Shown in pieces: positions 9,543-16,216 of a stretch of 64,000 nucleotides of DNA. The position numbers and the translations under genes are program-made. Source of the stretch: Bacteroides mediterraneensis. GTDB taxonomy: Bacteria; Bacteroidota; Bacteroidia; Bacteroidales; Bacteroidaceae. The notes beneath the pieces were generated by a model that was not told where the DNA came from, made no database searches, and worked only from the letters and a program-made list of their open reading frames with translations. The stretch covers positions 658,322 to 722,321 of the forward strand of contig NZ_LT635783.1 in the NCBI RefSeq assembly GCF_900128455.1, read 5' to 3'. How positions within the stretch are numbered: the stretch's first letter is position 1; the number at the start of each line of letters is the position of its first letter.

Positions 9543-9668
9543 GTGTTTTATTGCGGATAAAAGCAGGTATTTACCTAAAAGTTTCAGGGTGAAGTGCTTT
9601 TTATCCAATTATTTGTGACAAAAACACCTAATTTCGTGCGTTTGATGATGGATTTATCTTTTAAAAAC

Positions 9669-9698
9669 TTTGTGACATCGTGAAAAGCCGTATCTTTG
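9669..9698 (+). promoter_or_regulatory. Promoter for the DUF4369 lipoprotein gene
   Basis: A TTTG -33 box (9669-9672) and a TATCTTTG -7 box (9691-9698) are 18 bp apart, 48 bases upstream of the ATG. Confidence 0.65.
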
Positions 9699-9746
9699 CA
9701 CCTTGAATTTACATTAGATTGTGGGATAAAAAGAAAATAATCAGGT

Positions 9747-10892
9747 ATGAAAAGAAATACTTATCTGTTTGTGGCATTGTTGTCGGCGGGGTTGGTGGCC
9801 TGCAACAATGAACCTTCTTTCAACGTAGAAGGAACGGTGGCCGGTGCCGCTGATAAAATGTTGTATTTGGAGCAAACCGGTTTGGAAGGAATTGTAACAC
9901 TTGATTCTGTCAAGCTGAATGACGGTGGTTCGTTCCATTTCTCAGAGGCTCGTCCGGATGCGCCAGATTTCTACCGGCTTCGCTTGGATAACCAGGTAAT
10001 CAATTTTGTGGTTGATTCTACGGAAACCGTAAAAGTGAATGCAGACGCCAATGGATTTGCAACGGCTTATCAAGTGGAAGGTTCGGAAAACAACCAGAAG
10101 ATTAAGGAACTGGTTTTGCTACAGGCAGATTTGCAGGATAAGGTAAACAAGCTGGGACGTTCCGGACTGCCTGCAGGCATCGCACAGGACAGTTTGGTTT
10201 CACTGGTCAATGCCTATAAGAATAATGTAAAGCGTAATTATATTTTTGCCCAGCCTAACAAGGCTTATGCATATTTCGCCCTGTTCCAGGAACTGAACGG
10301 GTACATGATATTCGATCCGCTGACCAACAAGGAAGATGTGAAATGCTTTGCGGCAGTGGCTACCAGTCTGAATAATATGTATCCTCATGCCGACCGTTCC
10401 CGTAACCTTTACAATATGGTCATCAAGGGCATGAAGAATACCCGCACACCTCAGGTACAGAATGTCGATATTCCAGTGGATAAGATTAAGGAGACTTCTA
10501 TCATTGATATTGAATTGAAGGATTTGAAAGGGAAAACCCATCATCTGACCGACTTGAAGGGAAAAGTGGTGCTGGTGGATTTCACAGCGTATGCTTCCGC
10601 CGTTTCGGGAGCCCGCAATCTGGCATTGCGCGAGCTGTATGATAAATACGCTTCACAAGGGTTGGAGATTTATCAGATTTCCTTGGATGCGGATGAACAT
10701 TTCTGGAAAACCGCAGCCGACAACCTGCCGTGGATTTGTGTGCGTGACCCGCAAAGTACCTATTCCACTTACTTAAGTCTGTATGGAGTGACCCAGTTGC
10801 CGACAGCTTTCTTGGTAAACCGCAACAACGAGCTGACCTTGCGTATTGATGAGAAGACCAATATGGAAGAAGCCATCAAGAAATTGTTGTAA
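9747..10892 (+). CDS. DUF4369 lipoprotein with cysteine-less thioredoxin-like domain
   Basis: This is a predicted envelope lipoprotein of 381 residues. The signal peptide ends in a lipobox (GLVACNN, Cys19). An N-terminal beta-rich DUF4369-type domain (about 25-120) and a helical linker follow. The C-terminal domain (about 250-381) has the AhpC/TSA-TlpA layout: DLKGKVVLVDF, then LYDKYASQGLEIYQISLD, then the cis-Pro loop QLPTAFLVNR. The redox CxxC that should follow VVLVDF is replaced: the segment reads AYASAVSG, with Ser284 and Ser287 where the two cysteines belong, so it cannot act as a disulfide reductase. A binding or structural role is more likely. It has its own promoter. Confidence 0.85.
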   Translation: MKRNTYLFVALLSAGLVACNNEPSFNVEGTVAGAADKMLYLEQTGLEGIVTLDSVKLNDGGSFHFSEARPDAPDFYRLRLDNQVINFVVDSTETVKVNADANGFATAYQVEGSENNQKIKELVLLQADLQDKVNKLGRSGLPAGIAQDSLVSLVNAYKNNVKRNYIFAQPNKAYAYFALFQELNGYMIFDPLTNKEDVKCFAAVATSLNNMYPHADRSRNLYNMVIKGMKNTRTPQVQNVDIPVDKIKETSIIDIELKDLKGKTHHLTDLKGKVVLVDFTAYASAVSGARNLALRELYDKYASQGLEIYQISLDADEHFWKTAADNLPWICVRDPQSTYSTYLSLYGVTQLPTAFLVNRNNELTLRIDEKTNMEEAIKKLL

Positions 10893-10919
10893 CATGTTGA
10901 AAAGCATGCATTGATAAAC

Positions 10920-10950
10920 TTGACTGGTATCATAAAAAGATTTATCTTTG
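10920..10950 (+). promoter_or_regulatory. Likely greA promoter, upstream of the MITE-like element
   Basis: A TTG -33 core (10920-10922) and TATCTTTG (10943-10950) are 20 bp apart. A transcript from here would carry the inverted-repeat element at 10981-11124 in its 5' leader before reaching greA at 11181. Confidence 0.55.
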
Positions 10951-10980
10951 CTCCCAAGATATAAGACTCTGTGCAAGAGA

Positions 10981-11124
10981 GGCTGTATCAAAATAAAAAT
11001 TGAATTGTCAGATTGTCATTCTGAACAAAGTGAAGAATCCGTTTGTTTATCTATTCATCTGGGGTTCGCTCTTCGTTCAGAATGACTTTACTTTTGTGAT
11101 AGGCGGTTTTTATTTTGGACAGCC
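10981..11124. mobile_element. MITE-like inverted-repeat element in the greA leader
   Basis: This 144-bp element has imperfect terminal inverted repeats, GGCTGT followed within a few bases by CAAAATAAAAA on the left (10981-10998) and their complement on the right (11107-11124). A second perfect 12-bp inverted pair lies inside: GTCATTCTGAAC at 11015-11026 and its complement at 11075-11086. The termini resemble ends of Bacteroides insertion sequences, and the GTCATTCTGAAC core resembles a short palindromic repeat common in bacterial genomes. No coding capacity is seen and no target-site duplication is obvious. It is probably a non-autonomous element or intergenic repeat, not a gene. Confidence 0.6.
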
Positions 11125-11180
11125 CTTTACTTTTATCGAAACAAATCAATTAATAACGAAAATATTTAAGGAGAAAAATT

Positions 11181-11645
11181 ATGGCTTACATGTCAGAAGA
11201 AGGCTATCAGAAGCTGGTGGCCGAATTGAAACACCTGGAATCAGTGGAGCGTCCGAAGATTGTCGCTGCCATTGCGGAGGCTCGTGACAAGGGTGACTTG
11301 TCGGAAAATGCAGAATACGATGCGGCAAAAGAAGCCCAAGGTATGCTGGAGATGAAGATTAACCAGTTGAAGGCAACCATTGGCGATGCCAAGATTATTG
11401 ATACATCCAAATTGAAAACCGATACGGTACAGATTTTGAGCCGTGTGGAATTGAAGAACGTGAAGACCGGCATGAAGATGGCTTATACCATCGTATCCGA
11501 AAGCGAAGCCAATCTGAAGCAAGGCAAGATTTCCGTCAATACGCCGATTGCACAGGGTTTGCTGGGCAAGAAAGTGGGCGAAGTGGCAGAAATCACTATC
11601 CCGCAGGGAAAAATCTCATTAGAGATTACAGGTATATCATTTTAA
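11181..11645 (+). CDS. greA: Transcription elongation factor GreA
   Basis: GreA binds RNA polymerase and stimulates cleavage of backtracked transcripts. The 154-residue length and both domains fit: an N-terminal coiled coil with EGYQKLVAELKHLESVERP and the tip residues in GDLSENAEYDAAKEAQG, then the C-terminal FKBP-like domain ending in IPQGKISLEITGISF. The start at MAYMSEEGYQKL is the usual one. The 5' leader contains an inverted-repeat element, and a hairpin follows the stop codon before the HIT gene. Confidence 0.97.
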   Translation: MAYMSEEGYQKLVAELKHLESVERPKIVAAIAEARDKGDLSENAEYDAAKEAQGMLEMKINQLKATIGDAKIIDTSKLKTDTVQILSRVELKNVKTGMKMAYTIVSESEANLKQGKISVNTPIAQGLLGKKVGEVAEITIPQGKISLEITGISF

Positions 11646-11650
11646 TTTGT

Positions 11651-11680
11651 AAGGCAGGTCTGCTCTGGCGGACTTGCCTT
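11651..11680 (+). terminator. Hairpin between greA and the HIT gene
   Basis: AAGGCAGGTCTGC, loop TCTG, then GCGGACTTGCCTT pair over 13 positions with two wobble pairs. The following sequence is AT-rich but has only short T-runs, so it may terminate partially. Confidence 0.6.
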
Positions 11681-11698
11681 ATTTAATATTCTATCAAT

Positions 11699-12106
11699 AT
11701 GGCAACAATATTCAGTAAAATCATTGCAGGTGAGATTCCCAGCTACAAGGTGGCTGAGAATGACAAGTTTTATGCTTTCTTGGATATCAATCCGCTGGTA
11801 AAAGGACATACGCTGGTAGTGCCCAAACGGGAAGTGGATTACATTTACGACCTGAGTGATGACGAACTAGCTCAGATGCATGTGTTTGCCAAACATGTGG
11901 CACTGGCCATTCAGAAGGCTTTCCCGTGCAAGAAGGTGGGTGAAGCGGTCATCGGTCTGGAAGTTCCCCATGCACACATTCATTTGATTCCTATCCAGAA
12001 GGAATCGGACATGCTGTTCTCCAATCCCAAGCTGCAACTTTCTCAAGAAGAGTTTACCGCAATAGCCAAGGCCATCAACGAGGCTTGGAAAGCTGAAAGC
12101 AAATAA
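11699..12106 (+). CDS. HIT-family nucleotide hydrolase (HinT-like)
   Basis: This is a small cytoplasmic histidine-triad protein of 135 residues that probably hydrolyses purine nucleoside phosphoramidates or related nucleotides. The catalytic triad motif HAHIHLIP is present near residue 100, and the N-terminal IIAGEIPSYKVAENDKFYAF and HTLVVPKREV blocks are those of the HinT branch. It lies 53 bases after greA and may be partly cotranscribed with it. A long hairpin with a T-run follows it. Confidence 0.95.
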   Translation: MATIFSKIIAGEIPSYKVAENDKFYAFLDINPLVKGHTLVVPKREVDYIYDLSDDELAQMHVFAKHVALAIQKAFPCKKVGEAVIGLEVPHAHIHLIPIQKESDMLFSNPKLQLSQEEFTAIAKAINEAWKAESK

Positions 12107-12154
12107 TTTTCTTCTAAAAAAATACCTTAAATATAAAGTATTCTTCGTATTTTT

Positions 12155-12207
12155 CAGGTGTGGTTTTCAGAAAACTGAGATTTTTGGAAACCGCACCTGA
12201 TTTTTTT
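12155..12207 (+). terminator. Long hairpin with T-run after the HIT gene
   Basis: CAGGTGTGGTTTTCA (12155-12169) pairs with TGGAAACCGCACCTG (12185-12199) and a run of seven T follows. It lies 20 bases before the next ATG, so it can end the HIT transcript and would also lie in the leader of the receptor gene if that gene is read from upstream. Confidence 0.8.
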
Positions 12208-12226
12208 ATCGAAATACTGTGTGCCT

Positions 12227-14602
12227 ATGTTTTACAAACGAATTGCTCCCTTTATCCTTTTCTTGTGTTTTGTGCTGAAAGTGTTTGCCGTTGAATACCA
12301 GATAAAAGGAACCGTGATTGACAAATCCACCCGCCAACCGCTGGAGTTTGTGAACGTGCTGGTGGTGGGGTTGGGCATCGGCGCTTCGACCGACAGCAAT
12401 GGAAACTTTACCATTACGCAGGTGCCTCCGGGAATCTATCGCCTGCAGGCCTCGTTTCTGGGGTATAAAACGGCACTGACTCCCGAATACCGTGTGAACC
12501 ATGTCACTCCCTATGTGCAGATTGAGCTGGAGGAAGAAAATACTTCCCTGAATGAAGTGGTGGTCACTGCCTCTCCCTTTCAGAAAGTGGTGGAGAGTCC
12601 GGTCAGCCTGCGGGTCATCGGTTTGCAGGAGATAGAGAAAGCTCCGGGTGCCAACCGCGACATCTCAAAGGTGGTGCAGAATTATCCGGGAGTGGCTTTT
12701 TCTCCCATCGGTTACCGTAATGATTTGATTGTGCGAGGCGGTGGGCCTTCAGAAAACCGTTTCTATCTGGATGGAGTGGAAATTCCGAACATCAACCATT
12801 TCAGTACCCAGGGAGCTTCCGGCGGACCGGTCGGACTGATTGATGCCGATTTGATTCGTAGTGTGAAGTTTTACAGCGGGGCCTTCCCGGCCGACAAGGG
12901 CAATGCCCTGAGCAGTGTGTTGGATTTCAGTCTGCGCGATGGCGACATGGAGCGGAACTCCCTGAAAGCTACCTTGGGCGCTTCGGAAGTCTCTTTGAGT
13001 TCCAATGGGCACTTGGGTAAAAAGACCTCCTATCTGGTGTCGGTCCGCCAGTCCTACTTGCAGGCTTTGTTCAAGGTGCTGGGACTGCCTTTCCTGCCTG
13101 CGTATACCGATGCCTCCTTCAAGCTGAAAACCCGTTTCGACAGTCACAATGAACTGACTTTGCTCGGACTGGGAGGCCTTGACCGCATGAAACTGAATCT
13201 GGGTATTGAGGGAGAAGATGCCGAATACATGCTCAGTTACCTTCCCAAAATAGAGCAGGAAACCTATACCGTAGGTGGGGTGTACCGGCATTATACCCCT
13301 ATACATGTGCAGACCATCGTGCTGAGTCAGAGCTATCTGAACAACCGGAACATCAAATACCGTAACAACGATGAAAGCAGTGAGGACAATTTGACGCTGC
13401 ATTTGGGTTCAGTGGAACAGGAAACCAAACTGCGAATGGAGAACACCTCCTCGTGGAGTGTGTGGAAGGTAAAAGCAGGTTTTGACCTGAACTATTCCCG
13501 CTACAAAAGCGATGAATACCGGAAGATATTTGCCGATGCACTTCGGGAATACAATTACCACACCGACCTTTCCCTCTGGCGGTGGGGACTGTTTGCTTCC
13601 ATTGATTATGCGGCTCCCGACAAAAGTTTTACAGCTTCCATTGGCGTGCGTACCGATGGCAACAATTACAGCGACAAAATGAAAGAACTGTGGCGCCAGC
13701 TTTCTCCCCGTCTGTCCGTGTCTTATCGTCTGGCCGACGGACTGTTCCTGAGCGGTCATGTGGGGCTGTACTACCAGCTGCCTTCTTATACCGCCTTGGG
13801 TTTCAAGGGAGAAGCCGGAAACTATGTGAACAAACACTTGGATTACATCTCCGTGTCGCAGGAGAGTGTGGGACTGTCCTGGACTCCTAATGAAAACATG
13901 GAGTTCTCGGTGGAAGGTTTCTACAAACTCTATGGAAACATGCCGTTCTCTTTGTCCGACCAGATACCCTTGTCGTGCAAGGGAAATGACTACGGGACGA
14001 TTGGCAACGAAGCTCTTTCTTCCGAGGCCAAAGGACGTTCCTACGGAGCGGAACTGATGTTCAAGTGGTTGCTGACACAGAAACTGAACCTCTCTTCTTC
14101 ACTGACCATTTTCAAAAGTGAGTTCAAGGACGGCAAGCAAGGCAGCTATGTGCCTTCCGCCTGGGACAATCGGTTTATCTTGAACGTGAGCGGTACCTAT
14201 AACTTTCCCAAGCATTGGAGCCTGGGTGCCAAAGTCAGCTGCATCGGAGGTTCTCCGTACACTCCCTATGATGAGGCAAAATCGTCTCTGGTGGAGGCCT
14301 GGGACGTACAAGGACGGGCTTATTACGACTACAGCCGTTATAACCAGGAGCGTCTCCCCGTGTTCGGCCAGTTGGATGTGCGGGTAGACAAAACCTTTTA
14401 TTTGAAGAAATACATGCTGGGCTTTTACCTCGATATCCAGAATATCACAGCCAGTAAGCTGCGTCGGCCAGATGCCCTGATGAGTACGGGGCAGATTGAA
14501 AACCCTTCTGCTCCGCTGGCTGAACAGCGTTACGTCATGAAATCCATCCGTCAGGAAAGCGGTACCCTGCTTCCCACACTGGGCATTACTTTTGAATATT
14601 GA
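12227..14602 (+). CDS. TonB-dependent receptor with CarboxypepD_reg-like domain
   Basis: This is an outer-membrane active-transport receptor of about 791 residues. A signal peptide comes first (FILFLCFVLKVFAVE). A carboxypeptidase-regulatory-like domain follows (about 20-95, with GTVIDKSTRQPLEFVNVLVV), then a plug domain with SLNEVVVTASPFQK and DLIVRGGGPSENRFYLDGVEI, then a long beta-barrel ending in an aromatic residue (TFEY). I chose the ATG at 12227 over an in-frame GTG six bases earlier. There is no SusD partner, which points to a stand-alone receptor for a small ligand such as a metal complex or cofactor. The ligand is unknown. Confidence 0.9.
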   Translation: MFYKRIAPFILFLCFVLKVFAVEYQIKGTVIDKSTRQPLEFVNVLVVGLGIGASTDSNGNFTITQVPPGIYRLQASFLGYKTALTPEYRVNHVTPYVQIELEEENTSLNEVVVTASPFQKVVESPVSLRVIGLQEIEKAPGANRDISKVVQNYPGVAFSPIGYRNDLIVRGGGPSENRFYLDGVEIPNINHFSTQGASGGPVGLIDADLIRSVKFYSGAFPADKGNALSSVLDFSLRDGDMERNSLKATLGASEVSLSSNGHLGKKTSYLVSVRQSYLQALFKVLGLPFLPAYTDASFKLKTRFDSHNELTLLGLGGLDRMKLNLGIEGEDAEYMLSYLPKIEQETYTVGGVYRHYTPIHVQTIVLSQSYLNNRNIKYRNNDESSEDNLTLHLGSVEQETKLRMENTSSWSVWKVKAGFDLNYSRYKSDEYRKIFADALREYNYHTDLSLWRWGLFASIDYAAPDKSFTASIGVRTDGNNYSDKMKELWRQLSPRLSVSYRLADGLFLSGHVGLYYQLPSYTALGFKGEAGNYVNKHLDYISVSQESVGLSWTPNENMEFSVEGFYKLYGNMPFSLSDQIPLSCKGNDYGTIGNEALSSEAKGRSYGAELMFKWLLTQKLNLSSSLTIFKSEFKDGKQGSYVPSAWDNRFILNVSGTYNFPKHWSLGAKVSCIGGSPYTPYDEAKSSLVEAWDVQGRAYYDYSRYNQERLPVFGQLDVRVDKTFYLKKYMLGFYLDIQNITASKLRRPDALMSTGQIENPSAPLAEQRYVMKSIRQESGTLLPTLGITFEY

Positions 14603-14619
14603 GAATAAGACGACATAAG

Positions 14620-14663
14620 AAAACGGTCTGCTTCTTTCTTCGAGGAAAGCGGCAGACCGTTTT
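14620..14663. terminator. Bidirectional terminator between convergent genes
   Basis: AAAACGGTCTGC (14620-14631) and GCAGACCGTTTT (14652-14663) form a perfect 12-bp stem between the receptor gene and the convergent guanylyltransferase gene. A/T ends suit both strands. Confidence 0.8.
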
Positions 14664-14696
14664 CATTATCTGAATAGACGGATTGCTTTTTGCGAT

Positions 14697-15743
14697 TTAT
14701 GAGTATTGTTCTCCGAATTTCATTTCCGCGTCGTTGACGAATTTCCGGATAGCATTCTGGTCGTCCTTCTTGCAGATGAGCAAGGCATTCCCCTGTTCGG
14801 CAATCAGGTAGTTTTCCAAGTCCTGCACTACGACCAATTTATCCTTCGGCGTCATGATGATATTTCCCTTGCAGTTGTACAACAACGTGTTGCTGTGTGT
14901 AGTCACATTCTGGTTCTCATCCTTCGGTGAGGCATCGTAGAGCGAGTTCCATGTGCCAATGTCCGCCCATCCGAAGTCACACAATAACACGTACACATTG
15001 TTCGCTTTTTCCATGATGCTGTAGTCGATGGAACTGTTCGGACATGTGCTGAACTTCGGCATGTCACATTCCACTTGCGGACACACATCCGCCATCATTT
15101 CATGAAACGCTTTCAGAATGGTATCGACATGCCATACAAAGATGCCCGAGTTCCAGTAAAATTCATTGCTCTGTACGAACACCTCCGCAAATTCCCGCAG
15201 TGGTTTTTCGACGAACGTTTTGACTTTATAGAAGTCTTCTTCCTTGTCCTCTTCAGAAATCTGGATGTAACCATAACCCGTTTCCGGGTAGCTGGGTTTG
15301 ATGCCCAATGTCAGAAGCTTGTCCGTTCGGGAAGCAAATTCCAGTGATTTCAGGATATCCCGTTTGAACTCATCCATTTTGAGAATCAGGTGGTCGGACG
15401 GGGCGACGACGATACTTGCGTCGGGGTTGATTTTCTGGATGACATACGAAGCGTATGCGATGGCAGGAGCCGTATTTCGGTGTTCTTCCTCTACGATGAG
15501 CTGCGATTCCTTGAAGTCGGGGAGCGAGTTCAGTACCAGTTCCCTGTAATGCTGGTTGGTAGTGATGAAAATATTCTCTGCAGGAAGTATTTGCTTGTAT
15601 CTTTCGTAAGTCTGTTGCAAGAGCGTCTGCCCAGTTCCAAAGAAGTCGAGGAATTGTTTGGGTAAGGCTTTGCGGCTATATGGCCAGAACCGACGCCCGG
15701 TTCCTCCGGCCATGATGATGCAATAAAAATTCTTACTGTCCAT
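14697..15743 (-). CDS. Mannose-1-phosphate guanylyltransferase
   Basis: The enzyme makes GDP-mannose from mannose-1-phosphate and GTP, feeding GDP-fucose and mannose-containing glycans. The N-terminal signature IIMAGGTGRRFWPYSRKALPKQF is split by sense into the GGxGxRxxP loop and the Lys block, and VAPSDHLIL carries the metal-binding Asp. NEFYWNSGIFVWHVDTIL and CDFGWADIGTWNSLY are family blocks near residues 195 and 260. At 348 residues it is the single-domain form without the phosphomannose isomerase domain. It is monocistronic, read toward a bidirectional terminator. Confidence 0.93.
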   Translation of the reverse strand: MDSKNFYCIIMAGGTGRRFWPYSRKALPKQFLDFFGTGQTLLQQTYERYKQILPAENIFITTNQHYRELVLNSLPDFKESQLIVEEEHRNTAPAIAYASYVIQKINPDASIVVAPSDHLILKMDEFKRDILKSLEFASRTDKLLTLGIKPSYPETGYGYIQISEEDKEEDFYKVKTFVEKPLREFAEVFVQSNEFYWNSGIFVWHVDTILKAFHEMMADVCPQVECDMPKFSTCPNSSIDYSIMEKANNVYVLLCDFGWADIGTWNSLYDASPKDENQNVTTHSNTLLYNCKGNIIMTPKDKLVVVQDLENYLIAEQGNALLICKKDDQNAIRKFVNDAEMKFGEQYS

Positions 15744-15859
15744 GGTAGATGCTAGCGTTAAAGTTTGATGCTAAGATAGAGTTTATTTTGCAAGAAACGT
15801 CAGAAAAGGATTCTAAATAGTGTTAGAAAACTTTTTTTCGTTTTTTTCGGTGGGAATCC

Positions 15860-15889
15860 TTGCAATATCGGAAAAGATGTGTACCTTTG
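15860..15889 (+). promoter_or_regulatory. Promoter of tRNA-Leu
   Basis: TTG (15860-15862) and TACCTTTG (15882-15889) are 19 bp apart, and the tRNA begins 20 bases downstream. Confidence 0.7.
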
Positions 15890-15909
15890 CACTCGCAATC
15901 GAAAATTAT

Positions 15910-15996
15910 GCCCAGATGGCGGAATCGGTAGACGCGCTGGTCTCAAACACCAGTGGAGTAACATCCATCCCGGTTCGACCCCGGGTCTGGGTACCA
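15910..15996 (+). tRNA. tRNA-Leu (anticodon CAA)
   Basis: The 7-bp acceptor stem GCCCAGA / TCTGGGT, the anticodon stem CTGGT / ACCAG around loop CTCAAAC, a long class II variable arm and the T-arm CCCGGTTCGACCCCGGG fold as a leucine tRNA reading UUG. The CCA end is encoded (15994-15996). It has its own promoter and is followed 5 bases later by a terminator hairpin. The neighbouring AT-rich segment suggests it may have served as an integration site. Confidence 0.97.
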
Positions 15997-16000
15997 CAAG

Positions 16001-16038
16001 AAGCTAAGCAACTGAGAAATCAATGCTTAGCTTTTTTT
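16001..16038 (+). terminator. Terminator of tRNA-Leu
   Basis: AAGCTAAGCA (16001-16010) pairs perfectly with TGCTTAGCTT (16024-16033), and a T-run follows to 16038. Confidence 0.85.
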
Positions 16039-16065
16039 GTTACAATGTTTCCCAATTGTTCCCAA

Positions 16066-16167
16066 TCACCCTTGTACAGGTCTACCACCTCTTTCTTTTA
16101 TGGTTGATCGTTTGTAGGTATTATTCCAAATTATTGAAACGGTTTTACTCGGATAAAATTTTTCCAT
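16066..16167 (-). pseudogene. 33-codon ORF, possible remnant of a mobile-element gene
   Basis: The minus strand has a short ORF starting MEKFYPSKTVSIIWNN and ending RGGRPVQG just downstream of the tRNA-Leu terminator. The N-terminal KTVSIIWNNTYKR pattern is loosely like the N-terminal strand of Bacteroidetes tyrosine integrases, which often sit beside tRNA genes, but the match is from memory and short. Two 10-bp TTGGGAA-type repeats (minus strand) lie between it and the terminator. It may be a decayed integrase or mobilisation gene, or chance. Confidence 0.25.
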
Positions 16168-16216
16168 ATTTTGCTAACGCTACATTAACGTATAGCAATT
16201 GTTTGTCTCAAAAATA

